Source: an uncultured Bacteroidota bacterium
Lineage (GTDB): Bacteria > Bacteroidota > Bacteroidia > Flavobacteriales > Flavobacteriaceae
DNA length: 62,744 nt
Reading direction: 5' to 3'
NCBI GenBank assembly: GCA_913062555.1
Contig: CAJXVU010000020.1
Coordinates: forward strand, 1-62,744
Position numbers and translations under genes: made by a program. The notes beneath the pieces were generated by a model. It did no database searches. It worked only from the letters and a program-made list of their open reading frames with translations, and was not told the origin of the DNA. Shown piece after piece: positions 1-7,960 of the stretch. Each line of letters begins with the position of its first letter. Position 1 is the first letter of the stretch.

Positions 1-73
<73 letters not shown>

Positions 74-84
74 ATATTGGACTG

Positions 85-92
85 CAAAGATA
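85..92 (-). promoter_or_regulatory. -7 box (TATCTTTG) for the tRNA-Met gene
   Basis: Read on the minus strand this is TATCTTTG, a perfect match to the Bacteroidota TAnnTTTG -7 element. It ends 11 nt before the first tRNA base, which fits a transcript starting a few bases upstream of the mature tRNA. No clear -33 TTG at the usual 17-23 nt spacing was seen. Confidence 0.6.
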
Positions 93-118
93 ATCGTTTT
101 ATTCAAATTAAAAAGCTT

Positions 119-160
119 TTTAAAAAAAACTCCCAATAAAAATTTATTGGGAGTTTTTTG
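119..160. terminator. bidirectional rho-independent terminator
   Basis: A perfect 12-bp inverted repeat (ACTCCCAATAAA at 129-140, TTTATTGGGAGT at 143-154) is flanked by an A-run on the left and a T-run on the right, so it can terminate in both directions. On the minus strand it follows the LRR gene stop by about 30 nt. Confidence 0.85.
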
Positions 161-183
161 AGTGATTTTTAAAGAACAAATTT

Positions 184-1092
184 TTAATCATCGTCGTCTT
201 CAAGAGTTGCCAATGAACTCTGAGAACGTGTGTTTACGAAATCGAATTGTTTCAAGTCAGGAAATTTATCCTTTAAATCGACTAATTCTCCCTCAAAATT
301 ATTATTAGTTAATAATAAGATCTTTAACTTATTTAAATCGGTGAAGTTTGATGGTAAATTGCCATAAAATGCATTGTTAGACAACACCAGTTCTTCAAGA
401 TTTGTTAAATTAACTATTGATGGAGATAAACTCCCCATTAATTTATTTCCAAATACGCTTAATATTTTTAACTCACTTAATTTGTATAAACTTGAAGGTA
501 ATTTACCATTAAACAAGTTACTACTTAATTGCAGTGATTCTAGACTAGATAGGTCTCCTAAAGAAACAGGTAATGTTCCAGATAAATTATTATTATATAA
601 TTCTAAAACTTCAAGGTTTTCTAACGCACCTATGTTTACAGGAATTCCTCCTTCTAACTGGTTCATGAACAACTGTAAAGTCCTTAAACTTGACAGCTCT
701 GAAATATTTTCAGGAATCTTACCTTCTAAATTATTGAAGGCAATATTCAAATTTTCCAATTGCTTTAAATTCCCGAATGACTCAGGTAATGTTCCATTAA
801 TTCTATTTCTAAATAAATTTAAGGATTGCAAATATACCAAGTCTCCAAGCTCATCTGGGAGCTCACCTTGAAGGTTATTAAAACTCAAATCTATTGCAAC
901 AACATTGTCGTTTACAATACTTATGCCACACCATGATGACATGGGGGCATCGAGATTCCAGGTTTCTGTCCAGTTCTCACCTTGAGTTGATTGGTAAATC
1001 GCTAATAAAGCGTTTCTTTCTTTTGTGCTTACACTTGAAAATGCAAGTGTAGTTAGCAAACAAAATAACAATGTCAATTTAGTATTTTTCAT
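184..1092 (-). CDS. secreted plant-type leucine-rich-repeat protein
   Basis: The 302-residue protein has an N-terminal signal peptide (about residues 1-23, no lipobox Cys). Next comes a segment resembling the plant LRR N-cap (ALLAIYQSTQGENW, then a W-C pair). About nine 24-residue repeats follow, of the form LxxLxLxxNxLxGxLPxxLGxL, which is the plant-specific LRR subclass. The C-terminus is acidic (four Asp). No type IX secretion C-terminal sorting domain is visible, so it is probably periplasmic or cell-surface by another route. Such LRRs usually mediate protein binding; the partner is unknown. It is a single gene ending at the bidirectional terminator, next to tRNA-Met. The fold is well supported; the function is not. 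Confidence 0.85.
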   Translation of the reverse strand: MKNTKLTLLFCLLTTLAFSSVSTKERNALLAIYQSTQGENWTETWNLDAPMSSWCGISIVNDNVVAIDLSFNNLQGELPDELGDLVYLQSLNLFRNRINGTLPESFGNLKQLENLNIAFNNLEGKIPENISELSSLRTLQLFMNQLEGGIPVNIGALENLEVLELYNNNLSGTLPVSLGDLSSLESLQLSSNLFNGKLPSSLYKLSELKILSVFGNKLMGSLSPSIVNLTNLEELVLSNNAFYGNLPSNFTDLNKLKILLLTNNNFEGELVDLKDKFPDLKQFDFVNTRSQSSLATLEDDDD

Positions 1093-1200
1093 AAATAGTA
1101 GATTTAGAGGGGATACTCATCTACTGCGAATATAGAAAAACTTAGTTAAACTGCCAACTTTATTCGATGAACGGTAATCATGAGGGAATACGCCTACATT

Positions 1201-3108
1201 TTAAAGCTTTTCCAATTCTAACTGAATTCCTTCCCAATTTTCCATATATTCCTGAAGTAGGTCTTTTTTATGTTGATAGTTTTCAAAGAAATTAGCTTGT
1301 GCAACTGTAGCATTATAGTTTGTTTCCATAGCCACATCAATATCTTTTATTTCCTTTTCCAATTGATTAATTTGTGACTCTACCTTACTCAATCTATTAT
1401 TAATAGATTTTAATTTTTTTTGATTTTGATAAGATTGTTTACTCTGAGTTTTATCAACTTGCTTTTTAACAACATCTCTTTTTTCAATATCTCTAAGGTT
1501 TTCAATATTTCGTTGCTCCAAATAAAAATCAATATCACCTAAATATTCTCTTATCCGCTGATCTTTAAATTCGTATACCTTATTGGTTAAGCCTTTTAAA
1601 AAGTCTCTATCATGAGAGACTAATATTAAAGTGCCTTCAAATTTCCTCAACGCTTCTTTAAGTACATTCTTTGATTTAATATCGAGATGGTTGGTAGGTT
1701 CATCCATGACCAACACATTTAAAGGCTGTAATAATAATTTGGCCAAGGCCAATCTATTTCTCTCGCCTCCAGAAAGTACCCTCACATATTTATCAACATC
1801 GTCACCTCTAAATAAAAAAGATCCAAGAATATCTCTAACCTTACTTCTATTCGTTTCATTAGCTGCATCAATCATAGTATCCAATACGGTTCTTGAACCG
1901 TCTAAATACTCAGCTTGGTTTTGAGCGAAATAGCCAATTTGAACATTATGTCCAAGTTTTAGCTTCCCTTCATAATCAACATCACCAACAATAATTTTTG
2001 CCAGTGTAGATTTTCCTTGTCCATTTTGACCAACAAAAGCTATTTTACTATCACGATCAACTAATAACTCCACATTATTTAATACCTGAAGATCGCCATA
2101 ATGTTTAGCGACGCCTTCTGACTCCACGACGACTTTACCAGGAGTAATTGATACTGGGAAATTTAAGGTCATTACACTATTATCATCGGCATCAACCTCA
2201 ATACGGTCAATCTTGTCTAATTTTTTTATAAGAGATTGGGCCATGGTTGCTTTACTTGCCTTAGCTCTAAATTTCTCAATTAGCTTTTCAGTTTGCTCTA
2301 TTTGTTTTTGCTGATTTTTTTGAGACGCCAATTGCTGAATACGCATCTCTTCACGTAATACCAAGTATTTGGTATATGGTTTCGGATAATCATAAATTCT
2401 TCCTAGAGAAATTTCTATAGTTCGATTGGTTACATTATCTAAAAACATTTTATCGTGTGATACAATTACCACCGCCCCAGTGTAACCCTTTAAAAAAGTC
2501 TCCAGCCAAATAATAGATTCTATATCTAAGTGATTTGTTGGCTCATCTAATAATAATACATCGTTGTGTTGAAGTAATAATTTAGCCAATTCAATTCGCA
2601 TTCGCCAGCCTCCTGAAAAGGTATCCGTAAGTTTATTAAAATCTTCACGTTTAAATCCTAACCCTTGAAGTATTTTTTCGGTTTCACCTTGATAGCTATA
2701 ACCTCCTATTATTTCATATTGATGCTGAATCTCATTCAGATCTATCATTAATTGATGATAACCATCACTTTCATAATCTGTTCGTTCTGCCAATTGAGTA
2801 TTGATATCTTCAATTTTTGCTTCTAAGGCTTTTATTTCGGAAAATGCCTGATAAGATTCTTCGAGTACAGTTCTACCAAAAATAAAATCTATATCCTGTT
2901 TTAAAAATCCAATTCGAAGATCCTTTTCCTCGGCGATTTGTCCTGAGCTCGTTTCTAGTTCTCCAGATAAAATTTTTAATAATGTCGACTTCCCCGCACC
3001 ATTTTTTCCAACTAGACCAACACGGTCACCATTTCCTAAACGGAAGGTAATATCTTCAAATAAATAATCGCCTTGAAACGAAACAGAAACTTTATGAATA
3101 TTAAGCAT
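1201..3108 (-). CDS. ABC-F family ATPase (Uup/EttA-like translation factor)
   Basis: This 635-residue soluble protein has two ABC ATPase domains and no membrane segments. Walker A motifs are GKNGAGKST (34-42) and GQNGQGKST in the second half. Signature motifs are FSGGWRMR and LSGGERNR, and both domains carry LLLDEPTNHLDI/VMDEPTNHLDI Walker B motifs. A charged linker separates the domains, as in ABC-F factors that bind the ribosomal E site. The C-terminus (about 530-635) is a Lys/Glu-rich coiled coil, favouring the Uup-like branch. It is a single gene, divergent from the DUF983 gene, with a -7 box at 3175-3182. ABC-F members act on stalled ribosomes or protect against antibiotics; which role applies here cannot be told from sequence. 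Confidence 0.9.
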   Translation of the reverse strand: MLNIHKVSVSFQGDYLFEDITFRLGNGDRVGLVGKNGAGKSTLLKILSGELETSSGQIAEEKDLRIGFLKQDIDFIFGRTVLEESYQAFSEIKALEAKIEDINTQLAERTDYESDGYHQLMIDLNEIQHQYEIIGGYSYQGETEKILQGLGFKREDFNKLTDTFSGGWRMRIELAKLLLQHNDVLLLDEPTNHLDIESIIWLETFLKGYTGAVVIVSHDKMFLDNVTNRTIEISLGRIYDYPKPYTKYLVLREEMRIQQLASQKNQQKQIEQTEKLIEKFRAKASKATMAQSLIKKLDKIDRIEVDADDNSVMTLNFPVSITPGKVVVESEGVAKHYGDLQVLNNVELLVDRDSKIAFVGQNGQGKSTLAKIIVGDVDYEGKLKLGHNVQIGYFAQNQAEYLDGSRTVLDTMIDAANETNRSKVRDILGSFLFRGDDVDKYVRVLSGGERNRLALAKLLLQPLNVLVMDEPTNHLDIKSKNVLKEALRKFEGTLILVSHDRDFLKGLTNKVYEFKDQRIREYLGDIDFYLEQRNIENLRDIEKRDVVKKQVDKTQSKQSYQNQKKLKSINNRLSKVESQINQLEKEIKDIDVAMETNYNATVAQANFFENYQHKKDLLQEYMENWEGIQLELEKL

Positions 3109-3150
3109 ATTTGCAATAAAAAAATTACTTTATTTAATCTATTAATAGAT

Positions 3151-3158
3151 TAATTTTG
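3151..3158 (+). promoter_or_regulatory. -7 box (TAATTTTG) for the DUF983 gene
   Basis: Perfect TAnnTTTG match 35 nt upstream of the ATG at 3194. It lies 16 nt from an oppositely oriented box serving the ABC-F gene, so the two promoter regions overlap. Confidence 0.55.
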
Positions 3159-3174
3159 TAGAATTAATAAAACG

Positions 3175-3182
3175 CAAAAGTA
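3175..3182 (-). promoter_or_regulatory. -7 box (TACTTTTG) for the ABC-F gene
   Basis: On the minus strand this reads TACTTTTG (TAnnTTTG), 66 nt upstream of the ABC-F start codon. Its -33 region would fall inside the start of the DUF983 gene; no clear TTG was found there. Confidence 0.5.
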
Positions 3183-3193
3183 ACATAATTAAC

Positions 3194-3580
3194 ATGTTAA
3201 AAAAAGGAAATAAAATATATAGTATTTTAACAGGTTGCTGTCCTAAATGTCATCATGAAAGTATGTATATTAATAAAAATGCATTCATCCTTTCTGAGAC
3301 TTTAAAAATGCATAATCATTGTTCTAGTTGCAATACCAAATATAAAATAGAACCTTCCTTTTTTTATGGATCAATGTATGTGAGTTATCCTGTTGGAATT
3401 ATGTTTGCTGTTGCTGCTTTTGTGATTAGCTATAGTTTTATTGGCACAAGCTTAATCACTGCTTTTATTGCTATTGTAATTACAATGGTTGCTTGTTTAC
3501 CAATTATCTTGAGACTCTCCCGTAATATTTGGATTAACTTTTTTATGAGCTACGATAAATCATTAGTAAAGAAGCCATAG
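3194..3580 (+). CDS. DUF983 family membrane protein
   Basis: The 128-residue protein has two zinc-ribbon-like CxxC pairs near the N-terminus (CPKC at 16-19 and CSSC at 43-46). Two hydrophobic segments follow (about 62-82 and 86-106). This arrangement matches the DUF983 family of small bacterial membrane proteins, which has no established biochemical role; the cysteines suggest metal binding. It stands alone, divergent from the ABC-F gene and convergent with the FAD oxidoreductase gene 27 bp downstream. Confidence 0.85.
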   Translation: MLKKGNKIYSILTGCCPKCHHESMYINKNAFILSETLKMHNHCSSCNTKYKIEPSFFYGSMYVSYPVGIMFAVAAFVISYSFIGTSLITAFIAIVITMVACLPIILRLSRNIWINFFMSYDKSLVKKP

Positions 3581-3607
3581 CATTTCACTAAACAGATTTG
3601 TTCTTTA

Positions 3608-4642
3608 TTAAAAACGACTGATATCTATTTCTTGATTTAGAGCGCTATCATTTTCAATAAAATTGTATAACTCATGAGCTACATATGGTGCGATCATAAC
3701 ACCACGAGTTCCTAAACCATTCAAGACATATAAATTTTTATGCTCTGGATGCCGTCCAACCAATGGTCTTCTATCTTTAACTGTTGGGCGTATTCCAGCG
3801 ACTTGATTTACTACAGTAAAATCACATTTTAAGAAGGTTTTTAATTTCTCCAACAGTTCTTCTTTTGCTTTAACAGTTGTGGTATTATTCAAATCATTCC
3901 ATTCATAGGTCGCGCCAACAAGATATAAATCATCTCCTAGAGGCATTAAAAAAACACTCGATTTCAAAATATAATCTATTTTCAAATCGGGAGCCTGGAT
4001 AGTTAACAGCTCTCCTTTTGTTGCTTTAAGTGGTAAATAATTAAAATACGGATTATGTGTCAAACCAAATCCTTCAGCAAATACAATCTGTTTTGCTTCA
4101 TAGCCTTTGTAGTTTACTGTATCACAATAATCCAGTACATCAAAATCAAATGATTCCTCCAATAAACTATCGTTTTGTTTGAGCTTGTTTTTATAAACCG
4201 CTACTAATACCGCAGTATGAATACGACCCGTTTGCAACACCTCACCAAATCCATAATCACCGGCAATAGCAGGGTTGGTATTTGAGATTATATTGGTGGA
4301 CAAGAAGGGTGATAAATTAGGCTTATCACAAGCTGTAAACCAATTATTCTGTTCTTCAATAGAAGCGAACAATCTATATATTGGGACTTTATAATCAAGA
4401 GGAATACCAAGTTCTTTTTCCATAGCATGGTACATTGGTAGCGCCAATTCCATTTGTGTTTTAGATTTCCAAACTTCAGAAAAACGTTTTAAAATCACTG
4501 GATTATATAAACCTCCTGCAACGACAGAAGACTGCTGCGAATTATTATCAACAACGACATATGTTTTTCCATGTTGTTTTAATACTTCACAAAATAATAT
4601 GCCAGCAAGGCCGGATCCAACAATTATATAATCAACTTTCAT
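3608..4642 (-). CDS. FAD-dependent oxidoreductase (DAO family)
   Basis: The 344-residue protein begins with a Rossmann dinucleotide motif (VDYIIVGSGLAGILFCEVL), as in D-amino-acid-oxidase-type flavoproteins. The C-terminal segment GIRPTVKDRRPLVGRHP followed by NGLGTRGVMIAPYVA is typical of the FAD-binding end of the DAO/ThiO/MnmC-C group. There is no signal peptide, so it is probably cytoplasmic. Substrate is unknown; no tRNA-modification or thiamine genes lie next to it. It is a single gene upstream of the gldKLMN terminator. A perfect -7 box lies only 7 nt before its ATG, implying a very short or absent 5' leader. Confidence 0.82.
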   Translation of the reverse strand: MKVDYIIVGSGLAGILFCEVLKQHGKTYVVVDNNSQQSSVVAGGLYNPVILKRFSEVWKSKTQMELALPMYHAMEKELGIPLDYKVPIYRLFASIEEQNNWFTACDKPNLSPFLSTNIISNTNPAIAGDYGFGEVLQTGRIHTAVLVAVYKNKLKQNDSLLEESFDFDVLDYCDTVNYKGYEAKQIVFAEGFGLTHNPYFNYLPLKATKGELLTIQAPDLKIDYILKSSVFLMPLGDDLYLVGATYEWNDLNNTTTVKAKEELLEKLKTFLKCDFTVVNQVAGIRPTVKDRRPLVGRHPEHKNLYVLNGLGTRGVMIAPYVAHELYNFIENDSALNQEIDISRF

Positions 4643-4649
4643 AGGTCTA

Positions 4650-4682
4650 CAAATTTAGTACAACCCAAAATGAATTCCACAA
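4650..4682 (-). promoter_or_regulatory. promoter of the FAD oxidoreductase gene
   Basis: The minus strand has TAAATTTG at 4650-4657 (perfect TAnnTTTG) and a TTG at 4680-4682, spaced 22 nt. The box ends 7 nt before the ATG, so transcription should begin at or within a few bases of the start codon. The -33 element overlaps the T-tract of the gldN terminator. Confidence 0.5.
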
Positions 4683-4711
4683 AAAAACGCTCACAAAATT
4701 TGTGAGCGTTT
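4681..4711 (-). terminator. terminator of the gldKLMN operon
   Basis: Inverted repeat AAACGCTCACAAA (4685-4697) / TTTGTGAGCGTTT (4699-4711). On the minus strand it is followed by a U-run (A-run 4681-4687 on the plus strand), 24 nt after the gldN stop codon. Confidence 0.85.
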
Positions 4712-4734
4712 AAATTATTATTGTTTACACTAGC

Positions 4735-5625
4735 TTAGTAGCTCCACATATCTTGTTCGAAATTTCGAATTTTATCTTTTACTCGATCTGATTCTAATAA
4801 CTGCATTAATGCATTCTCATGAATATATTCTGTAATTGCCCTGTCGCCCTGCACATTTTCTTCTTTGAAAATATAGCCGTTAAAACGCCTGGCATTTAAG
4901 AGGTGATCAAACGATAAGGGGATGGCACTATTTTTACCATTGAATGCTTTTGCAACATGCAATACTTCTCTGGCATCTGGGAAAAATACCCAAAATAATG
5001 GCACTAAATCGGGCTCATCGGATGTTAAAGTATTTACATCAGGAACTACAGGAGCAATCCCTAATAAACGGTACTTCAATTCACCCTGACGTTTGTCAAA
5101 ATAATACAATCCTTTAATATGATATTCAACAACATGAGCTGCTGTAATCTCTGTTCGATTAACGTATTCTTGAGAAATTTCTTCGCCAGCATTAAATTGT
5201 TCAACACCAAGTTCAGTCGTGTCAACTAATACCATTGATGCTTCAATATCCTTTAAAGTTCGTTTGGTTGTAAAATAAGAATCATCATAAATATTCTTTA
5301 TATCTCCGTTTTTAACACTCTTCATGATCACATCAAATAAAGAACGTCTGTGTTTACTAATATTATTAGTATCTATTGGATAATACAGTGGAAAGTTCAC
5401 GCGCTCATCAAGAACAACTTTTTCCCAAACCATACTAGAATACAAGATATCTCTGTCGTCAACATAGCCATATTCTAATGGCTTATCATTGTCCATAAAT
5501 ATTTGTGCATCTGTTTTTACACCAATCTCTTCAGGACTTTTAGCGTTTAAAATATTGGCTTGCCCAAAGGAGCTGCTAACAGCAAAAACACATAGAACGG
5601 CAATTAAAAAACTTTTTAAATTCAT
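4735..5625 (-). CDS. gldN: gliding motility / type IX secretion protein GldN
   Basis: The 296-residue protein has a signal peptide ending around SFGQA (about residue 22) and a GldN-type body (segments VDDRDILYSSMVWEKVVLDE and WVFFPDAREVLHVAKAFN). GldN (PorN) is a periplasmic component that forms rings with the lipoprotein GldK below the outer membrane in the type IX secretion system. Position as the last gene of gldK-gldL-gldM-gldN, 50 bp after gldM and followed by a terminator, matches the conserved flavobacterial order. Length is normal for the family. Confidence 0.95.
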   Translation of the reverse strand: MNLKSFLIAVLCVFAVSSSFGQANILNAKSPEEIGVKTDAQIFMDNDKPLEYGYVDDRDILYSSMVWEKVVLDERVNFPLYYPIDTNNISKHRRSLFDVIMKSVKNGDIKNIYDDSYFTTKRTLKDIEASMVLVDTTELGVEQFNAGEEISQEYVNRTEITAAHVVEYHIKGLYYFDKRQGELKYRLLGIAPVVPDVNTLTSDEPDLVPLFWVFFPDAREVLHVAKAFNGKNSAIPLSFDHLLNARRFNGYIFKEENVQGDRAITEYIHENALMQLLESDRVKDKIRNFEQDMWSY

Positions 5626-5675
5626 CTTACTTCTATTAAATTATTAGAGATCGTTATTAATATAACTCGTCTATT

Positions 5676-7235
5676 TTAATTTGTTAACTCAATAAATACA
5701 GGAGAAACCTTTTTCAACTTATAGGTTGAGTTTCCTTGTATTTTAGCTTGGATATTAAATATTTGAATACCCGCACCACGCTTTGCTTTACGTAAAGCTT
5801 GTTTTGCTCTGGCATTTAACTTATTTCCAGTTACAGCTATTGTTGGCTGTCCAGGAACTTTAAAACTAAATCCAGTAATATTTAATGGTAATTCAAAATC
5901 GAAATCATCCAATTTTGCACCAATGGTTGAAATATCAAGACTATTACGTTGCATAGTAACAGAGCCTACTTCTCCTCTTATGGTTCCTGTAGGTCTTGGA
6001 ATATCTTTAATTCTAAATGTAGCATTATCTGGTACTTTAGAACCATCAGCTAAAGTTCCATTAACATTAATTGTTATTTCTCTTCCTTTTGCTCTAGTTA
6101 CATTCATAACATATTTCCCGTCTCCGCTAACCTTTTTCAAGTATCCTTGCGCAGAGGCTTCAACATTATTATCTGATATTCCTGCAAATGAAATTGTCAT
6201 CGGGTTATCAACACCACGATAAACTACATTCATCTTATCTGCTGAAATTGTTGCAGCATTTGGTTTTGGAACTGTTAAGAATTTTTGATCTACAAGAACT
6301 TCAGTTTCTTTCCCATCTTCAAGGAAAACTAATTTCCCAGTGATTTTATGTTCTCCAGCTCTACCTGTATTGAAATTTAATTTTACTTTTCCGCTTTCTA
6401 TAGAAGTCTCATTAGCACCTAATCGTCTTCCGTCTAGGTATAATTCTACTCTATTGGGTCTAGTAGATGCATCTTTACGACCTAAAACAATACTACCATC
6501 GAAAGATTCTCCATTGAAGTATGAAGGATCAGCTTCCAATAATGTCGTATAGTTTGTCATAGAAACTTCGCTAGTTAATGTCCCTTGTAACATCGCACTT
6601 AAAACTTCCGATTGGGTCGTTTTAATATCTGCTTGTAACTGGGTCATTTTAGTTAAAGAAGCGACTAGAGGAAAGCCTTTATAATGGTGTTCTAACCAAT
6701 TTACAGTACCGATACCTCGTTTTAATTCATCGGTATTAAACTTCTTTAAAACATCTTCAGAAATATTTTTATAATCATCAGCTAAAATTTCAACGACACC
6801 ATCTCTAAACGTAGCAATTTGATTTAAAAATACTTCGCCTTCTGGCTTAATTTTATCGCCTTTGAAGAAATTTTGATCCAGATAATCACCTTTATCCATG
6901 ATTTCATAATCAGTGGGATTATCAACAGTAGCCATCATTTTTCCTTTAAGCTCATTTAAATAAGTATTAAAGTCGTTTGCTAAAGATGAAATTGAATTTG
7001 CTTTTGCTGCTAACGGTTGGTACTTTGCTGGTTGATCATTAGCTTTCTCAGCTAATCCATCCATAAAGCTTGCGTTTCTTGTCGTTGCTGTTTCATTAGA
7101 TTCGGTTAATCTTTCATTCATTAAACCGAATGCCGACAGCACTTCTTTTGACATATTTAAAGCTAACATTGCTATAAATATTAAATACATCAAGTTAATC
7201 ATTTTCTGCCTTGCAGATAATTGTCCTCCTGCCAT
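5676..7235 (-). CDS. gldM: gliding motility / type IX secretion motor protein GldM
   Basis: The 519-residue protein has one N-terminal transmembrane helix (INLMYLIFIAMLALNMSKEV, about 12-31). A long periplasmic part follows with a helical region (to about 215) and then beta-rich domains. GldM (PorM) and GldL form the inner-membrane motor that uses proton motive force to drive secretion and gliding. GldM spans the periplasm to reach the GldK/GldN ring. It lies 41 bp after gldL and 50 bp before gldN on one strand, so the four genes are probably one operon. Confidence 0.96.
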   Translation of the reverse strand: MAGGQLSARQKMINLMYLIFIAMLALNMSKEVLSAFGLMNERLTESNETATTRNASFMDGLAEKANDQPAKYQPLAAKANSISSLANDFNTYLNELKGKMMATVDNPTDYEIMDKGDYLDQNFFKGDKIKPEGEVFLNQIATFRDGVVEILADDYKNISEDVLKKFNTDELKRGIGTVNWLEHHYKGFPLVASLTKMTQLQADIKTTQSEVLSAMLQGTLTSEVSMTNYTTLLEADPSYFNGESFDGSIVLGRKDASTRPNRVELYLDGRRLGANETSIESGKVKLNFNTGRAGEHKITGKLVFLEDGKETEVLVDQKFLTVPKPNAATISADKMNVVYRGVDNPMTISFAGISDNNVEASAQGYLKKVSGDGKYVMNVTRAKGREITINVNGTLADGSKVPDNATFRIKDIPRPTGTIRGEVGSVTMQRNSLDISTIGAKLDDFDFELPLNITGFSFKVPGQPTIAVTGNKLNARAKQALRKAKRGAGIQIFNIQAKIQGNSTYKLKKVSPVFIELTN

Positions 7236-7276
7236 AACTAATTAATTTTTAGTTGTTAAATGGATTAAAATCCTAA

Positions 7277-7921
7277 TTAGTTTTTGTTCATTGCAGAAAG
7301 CATTCCTCCGTATACACCATTTAATGATGATAGGTTAGATGCTAATGATTGCATTTGCTCCTTTAACTTAGCAGCGTTTTCAATCGCTTCTTCGTTAATT
7401 GTAGATTGGCGATTAACGCTCTCTAACTGTACTTTATATAAACTGTTTAATGATTCCATTTGTGCTGCAGCTAATGACATTTCTTCGCCATATTTTTTTG
7501 TAGCAGATATAGAATCTACAGTTGGTGCCATGTTTTTGGCAACATCTTCAAAGTTTTTGATACTATCTCCTAAGCTAGCCATAAGTTCGCTATCTATTTG
7601 AGCATCTTTAAGTAATTCATCTAATTTTTTAGATAAAATACCTTCAGCTTCTTTTGTTTCATCATTTTTCTTTTCCTTATTACTTCCGCCTTCTAATTCT
7701 GGGTATACTAAAGACCAGTCTAAACCGTCATCAATAGGTTCAAATGCTGAAATAGCAAAAATAATTGCTTCAGTAACAAGACCAATGGTTAACATGACGT
7801 TACCTGTAAGTGGTCCTATTTCATAATGGATAATTTTGAAAAGTGCGCCAACAATAACAATGGAGGCTCCAAGCCCGTAGGCCATATTCATAAATCTTTT
7901 ACTTGCTCTTGATTGTGCCAT
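7277..7921 (-). CDS. gldL: gliding motility / type IX secretion motor protein GldL
   Basis: The 214-residue protein has two N-terminal transmembrane helices (about 12-31 and 38-60). The first contains a KIIHYEIGP stretch, and a Glu in helix 2 fits the proton-channel role known for GldL. The cytoplasmic C-terminus is rich in Ala, Glu, Lys and Ser and is predicted coiled coil. It forms the motor with GldM. It lies 39 bp downstream of gldK. Confidence 0.96.
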   Translation of the reverse strand: MAQSRASKRFMNMAYGLGASIVIVGALFKIIHYEIGPLTGNVMLTIGLVTEAIIFAISAFEPIDDGLDWSLVYPELEGGSNKEKKNDETKEAEGILSKKLDELLKDAQIDSELMASLGDSIKNFEDVAKNMAPTVDSISATKKYGEEMSLAAAQMESLNSLYKVQLESVNRQSTINEEAIENAAKLKEQMQSLASNLSSLNGVYGGMLSAMNKN

Positions 7922-7960
7922 AATATTTATGTTTTTAGTTAAGTTTGATTAGGGTATTTT

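Noticed and set aside
374..871. 165-codon open frame on the plus strand opposite the LRR gene
   Set aside because: It is the antisense shadow of the periodic LRR codons, with no promoter or recognisable protein features; the minus-strand LRR protein is clear.
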